Shown: piece after piece, positions 1-8,222 of the stretch
Position numbering within the stretch: position 1 is the first letter of the stretch
Layout of the letters: each line of letters opens with the position of its first letter
Assembly: GCF_020616595.1 (NCBI RefSeq)
Contig: NZ_CP085278.1
Location: 372,001 to 436,000 of the forward strand
Direction of reading: 5' to 3'
Source of the DNA: Lentilactobacillus laojiaonis
GTDB lineage: Bacteria; Bacillota; Bacilli; Lactobacillales; Lactobacillaceae
DNA: 64,000 bases
The notes under the pieces: generated by a model
What the model saw: the letters and a program-made list of their open reading frames with translations, nothing else
What the model was told of the DNA's origin: nothing
The model's database searches: none
Program-made: the position numbers and the translations under genes

Positions 1-862
1 TAATGGGGCTGCGGGATGGATCCAACTGGGACCAATTAATATTCAGCCGGCTGAATTTATAAAGTACTTTATTATCATATATTTAGCAGATGTAATTTCT
101 CGAAATGAAGACGAAATTTTGGAATATGGGAAAATATTTAGTTTGCGTAACAATCCTATTATAAAAACCTATTGCCAAGTAATTATATTAATACTATTAA
201 TCCTTATTCAACCGGATACGGGTAATGCGACAATATGTTTTATAATTGCCTTAACTATGATTTTAGCAAACGGGGTATCGTGGAAAAAATCTGCGACAAT
301 TATTGGCTTAGGCATTTCAGCGATTGCATTTGGATTGTTTATTGTATCTAGTTCTAATTTAAGTAAAAGTAATTGGTATGGACTACAGCGAATTGTCTCA
401 TTTTCTAATCCATTTAAATTTGAGAATGGGTCTGGACAACAACTAATTAACTCTTATTATGCTATTAGTAATGGTGGAATTTTTGGTAAGGGATTAGGTA
501 ATAGTATTCAAAAAACTGGATATTTGCCAGAGCCCAACACTGATTTTATTATTTCAATTATGAGTGAAGAATTAGGAATGATATTTGTTCTTATTGTCTT
601 AGCTTTAATGGCTATATTAATCTTAAGAATTTTATTGTTGGGAATTCGAAATACTAGTACGTATCAAAGCCTAATTTGTTATGGAGTTGCTGCTTATTTA
701 ACTATCCAAGTATTTTTTAATTTTGGTGGGGTAATTGGCTTAATTCCAATTACCGGGGTTACTTTTCCGTTCATTAGTTATGGAGGATCAAGTATTATCA
801 CCCTTTCATTAAGTATTGGAACGGTGTTAAATATTAGCCGAAGACAAAAACGACAGTCTTAA
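1..862 (+). CDS. ftsW: FtsW/RodA-family (SEDS) peptidoglycan polymerase, 5' truncated
   Basis: SEDS-family membrane glycosyltransferase that polymerises lipid II at the septum. The reading frame is open from base 2, so the true start lies left of the window. Before the first internal TTG (119) the frame already encodes the conserved NGAAGWIQLG and IQPAEF segments. Downstream are the LPEPNTDFI segment with the Asp expected in the SEDS active-site loop, SEELG, and the C-terminal signature TFPFISYGGSS. At least five hydrophobic segments are visible. FtsW is preferred over RodA because of the LPEPNTDF wording and the ylbG-rsmD-coaD neighbourhood, but that choice is inference. ylbG follows 22 bp later in the same direction. 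Confidence 0.9.
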   Translation, partial: NGAAGWIQLGPINIQPAEFIKYFIIIYLADVISRNEDEILEYGKIFSLRNNPIIKTYCQVIILILLILIQPDTGNATICFIIALTMILANGVSWKKSATIIGLGISAIAFGLFIVSSSNLSKSNWYGLQRIVSFSNPFKFENGSGQQLINSYYAISNGGIFGKGLGNSIQKTGYLPEPNTDFIISIMSEELGMIFVLIVLALMAILILRILLLGIRNTSTYQSLICYGVAAYLTIQVFFNFGGVIGLIPITGVTFPFISYGGSSIITLSLSIGTVLNISRRQKRQS

Positions 863-884
863 TTAAGCTAGTAAAGGAGAAATC

Positions 885-1169
885 ATGGATTTGAAGATAC
901 GTGACAAACAGGGTTTAATTGTATATTTATACTCAATTAAACAAGTTAAAAATTTAAAGAATTTTGGCTCAGTAACGTATGTTTCTAAAAAGATGCGTTA
1001 TGCAATGTTGTATATAGACCAAGATGAGAAAACCGAAGAAACCATTAAAAATATATCAAGTCAGAGATATGTAAAACATGTGGTTATATCAAAAATTAAT
1101 ACTTTAGAAGATAAAATATTAGCTTTAAATACTGAAGAATCTATATTTAAAGTTGATCTAGAAGATTGA
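885..1169 (+). CDS. ylbG: YlbG family protein (DUF2129/UPF0298)
   Basis: Small soluble protein of 94 residues. Length, position between ftsW and rsmD, and the opening (short hydrophobic strand, then a basic region around KKMRYAMLYID) match the Firmicutes YlbG family, whose molecular role is not settled. An AAAGGAG ribosome binding site lies 8 bases before the ATG. The gene ends 12 bp before rsmD and is almost certainly co-transcribed with it. No transmembrane segment or catalytic motif is visible. Confidence 0.85.
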   Translation: MDLKIRDKQGLIVYLYSIKQVKNLKNFGSVTYVSKKMRYAMLYIDQDEKTEETIKNISSQRYVKHVVISKINTLEDKILALNTEESIFKVDLED

Positions 1170-1181
1170 TGAGGTTAAGAA

Positions 1182-1745
1182 ATGCGAATAGTTTCAGGAG
1201 AATTTGGTGGAATAAGATTAGATTCGGTAAAGAGTAATTTAACTCGACCAACAACTGATAAAGTTAAAGAATCATTGTTTAGTATGATTGGACCATATTT
1301 TGACGGTGGCGTTTTCTTAGATATGTATGCAGGATCAGGAGCAGTAGGCATTGAAGCAGTATCTAGGGGAATGGATAAAGCAGTATTAATTGATCGTCAA
1401 TTTCAGGCGATTAAGACAATTAATAGTAATATTGAAAAAACCCATAATACTGATAAATTTATGGTTATGAAGGGTGATTCTAAACGAGTTTTACAAAAAT
1501 TAAGTGGTGAATTGAAATTTGATATGGTATTTTTAGATCCACCGTATAAGGATCAAAGAATGTTAAAAGATATTGATGAATTAATTAATTTAAGTCTATT
1601 AAATTCATCGGCTACGATTGTATGTGAAACTGATAATACCGTTGAATTACCAAGTGAATATTTAAATTGTAAACTGATTAAATTTAAAGAATATGGGTTA
1701 ACCAATTTATTTATCTATCGATATGAAGGTGAGTTAAATGACTAA
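1182..1745 (+). CDS. rsmD: 16S rRNA (guanine(966)-N2)-methyltransferase RsmD
   Basis: SAM-dependent methyltransferase acting on G966 of 16S rRNA during 30S assembly. The protein has 187 residues, the usual length. RPTTDKVKESLF (residues 22-33) is the RsmD entry motif, LDMYAGSGAVGIEA (46-59) the SAM-binding loop, and DPPY (119-122) the catalytic motif of N-methyltransferases. The last 8 bases overlap the start of coaD, a common arrangement that suggests translational coupling. Confidence 0.95.
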   Translation: MRIVSGEFGGIRLDSVKSNLTRPTTDKVKESLFSMIGPYFDGGVFLDMYAGSGAVGIEAVSRGMDKAVLIDRQFQAIKTINSNIEKTHNTDKFMVMKGDSKRVLQKLSGELKFDMVFLDPPYKDQRMLKDIDELINLSLLNSSATIVCETDNTVELPSEYLNCKLIKFKEYGLTNLFIYRYEGELND

Positions 1746-2220
1746 GGTATTATATGCCGGAAGTTTTGATCCGATTACTAATGGCCATTTGGAAGTGATT
1801 AAGGAAGCCAGTTCAATATTTGAATTGGTATATATTTCAGTGGGTAACAATACGAAAAAACAATACACTTTTTCGATAAACGATCGTAGAAATTTTATTG
1901 AAGATGCTGTCAAAAATTTACCCAATGTAAAAATTATTACTGAAGATAAATTGACTGCACAGTTGGCCAATGAACTTCAAGTAGATGCCTTATTAAGAGG
2001 CATTAGAAACGGAACGGATTTAGATTATGAATTAGCAATTTCAGATTTAAACCAAACCCAAGCTCCACAAATTAAAACGATCTTTTTACCTTCTAATCTT
2101 AAATATAGATCTTATTCATCTAGTATGATTAAGGAAATTGCTCGCTACCATGGTAATTTGGATGGCCTAGTAACCAAATTAGTTGCTAAAAACTTAACTA
2201 AGGAATTCAATTTATTATGA
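1738..2220 (+). CDS. coaD: Phosphopantetheine adenylyltransferase
   Basis: Penultimate enzyme of coenzyme A synthesis: transfers AMP from ATP to 4'-phosphopantetheine. 160 residues, normal for the family. The nucleotidyltransferase signature GSFDPITNGH is at residues 8-17 (TNGH is the HIGH-like motif), RGIRN lies near residue 90, and YRSYSSSMIKEIA is the second conserved block. It overlaps rsmD upstream, and the next gene starts in an ATGA overlap at 2217, so the three genes are one transcription unit. Confidence 0.96.
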   Translation: MTKVLYAGSFDPITNGHLEVIKEASSIFELVYISVGNNTKKQYTFSINDRRNFIEDAVKNLPNVKIITEDKLTAQLANELQVDALLRGIRNGTDLDYELAISDLNQTQAPQIKTIFLPSNLKYRSYSSSMIKEIARYHGNLDGLVTKLVAKNLTKEFNLL

Positions 2221-3254
2221 AAAATAAAAGAATTTTAATTAGATATTCCGCCTTAGTGGTGACATTAATAGGAGTTATGGTACTTTTATTTTATCCAATG
2301 AATAGTTTTTTGGAAGGACCTGGTGATGCTTCGGAAATTTCAAAAATTGTTAAAATTAAAAACCATCCAGATAAATATAATGGAAAATTTTTACTAACTT
2401 CAGTTAGTTTGTCTAGGGCTCATCCTTTAAGTTATTTGATTGCTAAGGTGAATCCAGTTTATACCGTTGAAAAAGCTGATGAAATTATGAGTCCAGGACA
2501 GGATGATGACTCATATGAAAAAGTTCAAAAATACTATATGCAAAGCTCTATAAATACGGCAATATATACGGCTTTTAAGGCGGCCAATTATAAAATTAGT
2601 ACACATTATCAAGGGATTTATGTTTTAGATATCGCAAAATCCTCTAAATTTAATTCCATATTAAAAGTGGGTGATGTAATTACTAAGATTGATAACCATC
2701 ACTTTAATAATTCTTTAGGATATGTAAATTACATTAATAATCTTAAGAAATCACAAAAAGTTAAAATTCAATTTATACGCAATAACCAAATAAAAACAGC
2801 AACGGGAGCATTAACTAAATTGGTTAATGGTAATTATGGCTTGGGAATTACCTTAACTGATTATTTTAAGATTCATCCTTCAGTACCGGTTAAGGTAAAT
2901 CCGGGTAATGTTGGTGGACCATCGGGCGGACTGATGTTTACTTTACAAGTTTATGAACAACTAACACAAAAAAATATTCGAAAAAATCGAGTTGTTGCCG
3001 GAACTGGAACTATTAATAAGGATGGCCAAGTTGGTGAAATTGGAGGAATTGATAAAAAAATTATAGCAGCCTATAAAAATGGAGCTACTGTATTTTTAGC
3101 CCCCTATGTTAAGCCAAGTAAAAGCGTTCTAAAATTAGAACCAGACCATAAAACTAATTACCAGCTTGCTAAAGAAACTGCTAGCAAATATGCACCCACT
3201 ATGAAAGTAATTCCAGTAACTTCTTTTAAAGATGCGATTAATAAACTTAGCTAA
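2217..3254 (+). CDS. sepM: Membrane-anchored Lon-like PDZ serine protease (SepM/YlbL)
   Basis: S16 (Lon-type) protease without an ATPase domain, held in the membrane by one N-terminal segment (about residues 9-27). A PDZ region spans roughly 130-200 (YVLDI...LKVGDVITKID). The protease part has GPSGGLM with the predicted catalytic Ser236, and GGIDKK (276-281) with the catalytic lysine. In streptococci SepM trims the competence-stimulating peptide; elsewhere the role is less clear. The start overlaps the coaD stop (ATGA) and a strong terminator follows. 345 residues, normal length. Confidence 0.9.
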   Translation: MKNKRILIRYSALVVTLIGVMVLLFYPMNSFLEGPGDASEISKIVKIKNHPDKYNGKFLLTSVSLSRAHPLSYLIAKVNPVYTVEKADEIMSPGQDDDSYEKVQKYYMQSSINTAIYTAFKAANYKISTHYQGIYVLDIAKSSKFNSILKVGDVITKIDNHHFNNSLGYVNYINNLKKSQKVKIQFIRNNQIKTATGALTKLVNGNYGLGITLTDYFKIHPSVPVKVNPGNVGGPSGGLMFTLQVYEQLTQKNIRKNRVVAGTGTINKDGQVGEIGGIDKKIIAAYKNGATVFLAPYVKPSKSVLKLEPDHKTNYQLAKETASKYAPTMKVIPVTSFKDAINKLS

Positions 3255-3284
3255 CGAGACTAAATTAATTAGTCTCGTTTTTTC
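3253..3284 (+). terminator. Terminator after sepM
   Basis: Perfect 10-bp stem (AACGAGACTA / TAGTCTCGTT) with a 7-base loop and a T run. It closes the ftsW...sepM unit just before comEA. Confidence 0.85.
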
Positions 3285-3312
3285 GTATTTAGTATTAAAG
3301 GAGTGAAGAATA

Positions 3313-4023
3313 TTGAACAATTTTATAGATGAAGTTAAGGATTTTATAGAGGACCACCTTTATAAAATCCTATTAGGGATGTTAGTGGTAATTATTTTGT
3401 TTGGTATATTGATAATGGGAATGTTAAATAAAAAATCTCAGCAACCAGTAAGAAATGACCAGGCAACGATTACTAAAACTATGGCTAATTCATCCGGTTC
3501 AGATGGTGTTGTAAAAAATAATTCTGGTGATAATTCTAACGACAATAGCAAAATTGTTTATGTAGATGTTAAGGGTGCGGTAAATTCTCCAGGAGTATAC
3601 CAAGTCAAAATGGGTATGCGATCAATTGATGCCATTAAACTAGCCGGTGGATTTAGTTCCTCGGCAGACAAACAGCATATTAATTTGGCTCAAAAATTAA
3701 CTGATCAACAAATTATATATGTACCTATTAAAGGAGAAGTTAAAAGTAGTCTTACGCAGTTTAGCAACTTAAATAGTGGAACCAATAAAAGTAATTCTGA
3801 AGGTGGAGAAAGTACTAATGCAACTGATAGTTCTAAAGTTAATTTAAATACTGCTAATGCTGAAAAGCTTATGGAATTAAATGGTATTGGTGAGAAGAAG
3901 GCTAGCCAAATTATTTCATATCGTAAATCACATGGAAAATTTAGAACAGTTGATGAATTAAAAGAGGTTCCTGGTTTTGGCGAAAAAACTTTAGCAAATT
4001 TAAAAAGTTTGATTTGTGTATAA
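3313..4023 (+). CDS. comEA: Competence DNA receptor ComEA
   Basis: Membrane-anchored receptor that binds double-stranded DNA outside the cell and passes it to ComEC. 236 residues: one transmembrane segment (about 17-39), a low-complexity Ser/Asn/Asp linker, an SLBB-type domain (about 76-136, YVDVKGAVNSPGVY), a second linker, and a C-terminal helix-hairpin-helix DNA-binding unit (about 175-236, LNGIGEKKASQI and VPGFGEKT). TTG start with an AAGGAG ribosome binding site 9 bases upstream. The TAA stop shares one base with the comEC ATG. The gene looks intact although its partner comEC is interrupted. No comEB lies between them. Confidence 0.93.
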   Translation: MNNFIDEVKDFIEDHLYKILLGMLVVIILFGILIMGMLNKKSQQPVRNDQATITKTMANSSGSDGVVKNNSGDNSNDNSKIVYVDVKGAVNSPGVYQVKMGMRSIDAIKLAGGFSSSADKQHINLAQKLTDQQIIYVPIKGEVKSSLTQFSNLNSGTNKSNSEGGESTNATDSSKVNLNTANAEKLMELNGIGEKKASQIISYRKSHGKFRTVDELKEVPGFGEKTLANLKSLICV

Positions 4024-6239
4024 TGATAAAAAATACGTGGATATTAGTGGCCTTATTATTATTGATGGTGACATTAACCATTTATGGACATTTAGTATTA
4101 GGATTACTAGGAGTATTGCTAGTTATTTTTAGGATTGTAATGCTTAAATATCGAATGCTTTATTTAACGTGTGCGATAGGGTTAATATTACTAGGTATCT
4201 CAATCGGAGCATATAATAATCAAAAAAATGATAAATTAAGTAACGAATCCCTGATTAGCATCATTAGAGTTAATCCTAATAATATTAAGATAAATGGAAA
4301 TAGTTTTAGTGGAAAAGTTCGTATTCGAGGACATAATATAAACTTTTATGGGTTTTTTGAGAATAAGTCACAAAAAGAATTAGTCGAATTATCAAATGAT
4401 CCGTTTATAATGCATATTGAAGGGAAATTAAATTCTATTGATGAACCTACTAATGTTAATCAATTTAACTTAAAACAATATTTTTATCGTCAAAAAATTT
4501 TTCAATCACTAAAAATTACAAAAATCTATCAAGTTAAAAAAACACCCTCTATAGGAATTATTGAAAAAATCACTAAATTCCGAAGGAAGTTTAATCATTG
4601 GTGCCAAAAATTACCACCAACAATGAGGACTTATTGCAAGGGTTTAATTGTCGGCGTAAAGGAACCAGATTTTTATGATGAGTTAGTCGGAATAAAAAAA
4701 CTAGGTCTATTACATCTTTTTAGCATTTCAGGGTTTCATGTTTATTATTTTTTGAATTTATTAAAAAAAATACTAAGTAAATGTAATAATTTACTTAGTA
4801 GTCTCTTACAAGTGCTATTTTTATTAATTTATTATATTTTTGCCGGAGAGTCACCAGGTCTTTTTAGAGCAACTGTAATGGCTTTAATTCTAATAATTTC
4901 TAGGCAACTTGGTTATGGTCTATCTAAAGTAGATGCTTGGAGTCTCACACTAATTATTAATTTATTAATATTGCCGACAGCATTACTATTATTCTCTAAT
5001 CAGCTAAGCTACTTATTATCATTCGGATTATTAGTGACTGGAGAAAAAAATTATTTTAAGCAAACAATTTGTCTAAATTTATTAACGTTACCACTTATAA
5101 TATTTAATATATATGAATGGCACATCTTAGGCTTAATGATTACAATTATTTTAATGCCATTTTTTGAAAAAGTAGTATTTCCATATTTATTTGTTAGTAT
5201 ATTATTAGCGAATATTAATATCAGCAAATTAATTATTTTGGAGTATCCTTTAAAGCTATTTAATGATACTCTTAACGAAATTAGCAGTTTACCTGGAGAG
5301 ATTGTTTTTGGCAAGCCCTGTTTAGTGATTATTTGCGTATTAATAACTTTAACGCTATTAATTATATTATTTGACAAGTCCAAGTATGTAATTTGCTTAT
5401 TTTTAGTCTATTTTGGCACTTATATTTTTATTCATTATCCCGTTACCGGAGAAGTAACCACTTTTGATGTAGGTCAGGGAGATAGCTTTTTAATTCGAAC
5501 TCCGTTTAATAGAAATGTTACAATAATTGACACCGGTGGAAAACTGAAATTTACCAATGAAAAGTGGACTAAGGGTTACCAAAGCTATAATGCTAATTTT
5601 ACATCAATAAATTATTTGAAAAGTATTGGTATTCGGCAAATTGATAATTTATGTTTAAGTCATCAAGACGCTGACCATTCTGGAGATGTAGTTGCATTTA
5701 TTGATAAAATGAAAATTAATAATTTAGTAATTCCGATGGGGATGCAAAAAAATCAGGCATTTAAAAATAGAATAACTAAGTTGTCATCTAACACCAAGGT
5801 ATTACCGGTAAATGATACTTATATGATTAATAAAATGCCTTTAAAAATTTATCATCCATTTACTTCCGGATTGGGTGAAAATAAAGACTCGATGGTGTTA
5901 GGCGGAAATTTTGGTCAATTAAATTGGTTATTTATGGGTGATCTTGATCAAAAGGGAGAATTACAAATACTTAATAAGTATCCCAATTTAAAAACAGATG
6001 TATTAAAAGTTGGTCATCACGGCAGTAAGACTTCTTCAAATCCAAAATTTGTGAGACAGGTTAATCCGGCTTACGGAATCATATCTGCTGGTAAAAACAA
6101 TCGATATCATCATCCTAATTAGCCAACTATTGATACACTGAATCAGTTACATATTAGGATTTTAAATACCCAGAAATCAGGGATGATTCAATACCTTTAT
6201 AAAAACAATCAGTATGGTATTTTTAAAAAAACAAAGTAA
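4023..6239 (+). pseudogene. comEC: DNA uptake channel ComEC, interrupted by a premature TAG near the 3' end
   Basis: ComEC forms the inner-membrane channel for transforming single-stranded DNA. The chosen ATG (4023) overlaps the comEA stop; an in-frame TTG at 4014 lies inside comEA and is less likely. The N-terminal third has membrane segments and an OB-like region, the middle is the polytopic competence domain (SISGFHVYYF), and the C-terminal part is a metallo-beta-lactamase-like domain (SHQDADHSGD around residue 547, GHHGSKTSS around 664). After HHPN at codon 699 the frame meets TAG at 6120-6122, then stays open for 38 codons (PTIDTLNQLHIRI...) to TAA at 6237, exactly the tail expected in the family. 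One substitution of a sense codon explains it. The product lacks the end of the nuclease-like domain and may be inactive or weak. Confidence 0.88.
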
Positions 6240-6249
6240 AGAGGATTTT

Positions 6250-7275
6250 ATGGACTATCAACAATTAAAAGATGAAATTGATCACAATCAACTAGCCCCC
6301 GTTTATTTAATATTAGGAGATCAGAAATACCTTTCTGATGAAATAAAAAAATTATTTATTAGTAAAATTCCAGAAGAAGAACTATCAATGAATGTTGGGG
6401 TGTATGACATGGAAGATACTCCAATTGGTGAGGCACTTAATGATGCTAATTCCATATCATTTTTTGGTGATCGAAGATTGGTTATTATTACTAATCCATA
6501 TTTTTTAGCTGGCCAGAAAGTTAAAAATAAAATTGAACATAATTTGGATGATTTATATGAATATTTAAGTCACCCCCAGGAATCAACGATCTTTTTGATT
6601 TTTGCGAGTTATCCAAAGTTAGATTCTAGAAAAAAGCTTACTAAACTATTAAAGCAAAATGCAAAAGTTGTTGAGATTAATAAAATGACAGAATCGCAAA
6701 TAAAAAATATTATTTTGCAAGAAATTTCAAAAGAAGATTTTACAATTACTAATGATGCTTTAAATGAGCTATTTATATTAACAAGTGGAAATTTATCCAA
6801 AATTATGAATGAATTACCCAAATTATTTTTATATAGTTCAAAATCTCGAGAAATAAATATTGAGGCAGTCAAAGGCCTTGTAAGTCAATCAATGGAACAA
6901 AATGTGTTTGATTTAGTTAATGTAGTTTTAGAACAAAGAATTACCAAAGCAAATGAGATTTATAAGGATCTACTATCTAATAAAGAAGATCCATTAAAAA
7001 TTAACGCAGTTTTAATTCAACAATTTAGGTTATTAATTCAAACTATGATTTTATCAAATCATGGATATTCACAGGGGAGCTTGGCTAGTGTGCTAAAGGT
7101 TCATCCATATCGTATAACTTTAGCATTAAAAACAATTAAACGGTTTAAATACGAAAGTTTAGAAAAAGCGTATGTAGGTTTAGTTGAAATTGAAAAGTCA
7201 CTTAAGACAAGCAATCAATCCCCAGAACTATTATTTGAATTATTTATGTTTAAATTTACTAACTCGAAGAACTAA
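6250..7275 (+). CDS. holA: DNA polymerase III delta subunit
   Basis: Clamp-loader subunit that opens the beta clamp. 341 residues from the ATG at 6250, which has AGAGGA 5 bases upstream. An earlier in-frame ATG at 6214 lies inside the comEC tail and has no good ribosome binding site. Family features are the opening LAPVYLILGDQKYLSDEI, the FFGDRRLVII block near residue 75, and the helical C-terminal collar domain (LIQQFRLLIQTMIL). The comEC-holA-rpsT order is standard in Firmicutes. The gene ends at a terminator shared with rpsT. Confidence 0.93.
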   Translation: MDYQQLKDEIDHNQLAPVYLILGDQKYLSDEIKKLFISKIPEEELSMNVGVYDMEDTPIGEALNDANSISFFGDRRLVIITNPYFLAGQKVKNKIEHNLDDLYEYLSHPQESTIFLIFASYPKLDSRKKLTKLLKQNAKVVEINKMTESQIKNIILQEISKEDFTITNDALNELFILTSGNLSKIMNELPKLFLYSSKSREINIEAVKGLVSQSMEQNVFDLVNVVLEQRITKANEIYKDLLSNKEDPLKINAVLIQQFRLLIQTMILSNHGYSQGSLASVLKVHPYRITLALKTIKRFKYESLEKAYVGLVEIEKSLKTSNQSPELLFELFMFKFTNSKN

Positions 7276-7309
7276 AAAAATCCCACTAGTTAACTAGTGG
7301 GATTTTTTT
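7274..7309. terminator. Bidirectional terminator between holA and rpsT
   Basis: Perfect 22-bp palindrome (7281-7302) flanked by an A7 run on the left and a T7 run on the right, so it can stop transcription from both converging genes. Confidence 0.9.
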
Positions 7310-7321
7310 AGTTCTTAAGTA

Positions 7322-7576
7322 TTATTTAGCTAATTTTGAAGTAAGACGTGATTTTTCACGTGATGCTTTGTTAGCTTTAATTAATCCTTTTGATTTTGCA
7401 TGATCAATTGCACTAATTGCGTTAGTGTATAATTGAGCTGCATCAGTTGCACCGGCTGCTTGAGCTTTTTCAAACTTCTTAACAGCAGTTCTCATAGTAC
7501 TACGTTGTTCTGAGTTACGACGGTTAGCTTTTTCGTTAGTTTTAACACGTTCGATGGCAGATTTGATGATTGGCAT
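7322..7576 (-). CDS. rpsT: 30S ribosomal protein S20
   Basis: Primary 16S-binding ribosomal protein of 84 residues, rich in Lys, Arg and Ala and all-helical as expected for S20. The opening [20 protein letters not shown] and the end [20 protein letters not shown] are diagnostic. GGAGGTG lies 6 bases before the ATG. It is a single-gene minus-strand unit with its own promoter (7629-7657) and converges on holA. Confidence 0.97.
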   Translation of the reverse strand: MPIIKSAIERVKTNEKANRRNSEQRSTMRTAVKKFEKAQAAGATDAAQLYTNAISAIDHAKSKGLIKANKASREKSRLTSKLAK

Positions 7577-7628
7577 GGTTTCACCTCCGGCTTATGCATT
7601 AAATAAAATTCAAATTTCAACAAATTCC

Positions 7629-7657
7629 ATTATACAAAACCACTAACGTTAATGCAA
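7629..7657 (-). promoter_or_regulatory. Promoter of rpsT
   Basis: On the minus strand: -35 TTGCAT (7652-7657), 17-bp spacer, -10 TATAAT (7629-7634), 53 bp before the start codon. Confidence 0.8.
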
Positions 7658-7682
7658 GTTAATCTGAAAGTTAAGAATACTA

Positions 7683-7711
7683 TTGTTAATTAAATTCATT
7701 TATAGTAAACT
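7683..7711 (+). promoter_or_regulatory. Probable promoter of rpsO
   Basis: -35 TTGTTA (7683-7688), 17-bp spacer, -10 TAAACT (7706-7711). The same -10 form occurs before tig and at the first rRNA promoter. About 95 bases of untranslated leader follow, long enough for S15 autoregulation, but I could not fold a recognised S15 leader by eye. Confidence 0.6.
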
Positions 7712-7809
7712 AGAAAATGCATATAAATGCATACCTATTACTTAGTTTTTAGATGCCACTGTCTTTGACTCAGTTATAGGATTATAAAAATATAAGGTGG
7801 TAAAATGTT

Positions 7810-8079
7810 ATGGCATTAACTCAACAAGAAAAAAACGATATTATTAAGAAATATGCACGTCACGAAGGCGATACTGGATCAACTGAAGTACAAGTTGCCG
7901 TATTAACTGCTGACATTAATGAAATTAATGAACACATGCGTAATCACAAAAAAGATTTCCACTCACAACGTGGATTAATGAAAAAAATCGGTCACCGTCG
8001 TAACTTATTAGCTTACTTACGTAAAACTGATGTTCAACGTTACCGTGATTTAATCAAGAGTTTAGGATTACGTCGTTAA
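7810..8079 (+). CDS. rpsO: 30S ribosomal protein S15
   Basis: Ribosomal protein of 89 residues that binds 16S rRNA at the h20-h22 junction. The family wording is clear: [38 protein letters not shown] and the end [13 protein letters not shown]. In many Firmicutes pnp follows rpsO; here an RNase J gene follows after a terminator instead. Confidence 0.97.
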   Translation: MALTQQEKNDIIKKYARHEGDTGSTEVQVAVLTADINEINEHMRNHKKDFHSQRGLMKKIGHRRNLLAYLRKTDVQRYRDLIKSLGLRR

Positions 8080-8085
8080 TAAATG

Positions 8086-8113
8086 AAGCTTACCATTTTG
8101 GTAAGCTTTTTTT
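8086..8113 (+). terminator. Terminator after rpsO
   Basis: 9-bp stem (AAGCTTACC / GGTAAGCTT), 5-base loop, T7 run. Confidence 0.88.
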
Positions 8114-8222
8114 ATTTTCATTTTAAATGAATTATTTAGTTTGCTTTGTAAAGTATGGTACACTATAAGAAGCTAAAAACGAACGTTAAATAAAGAAACT
8201 AAATTTAATTTTGAGGTGAAAT

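Noticed and set aside
7712-7809. Riboswitch in the rpsO leader
   Set aside because: The leader is long enough for autoregulation, but I could not identify a conserved fold by eye.
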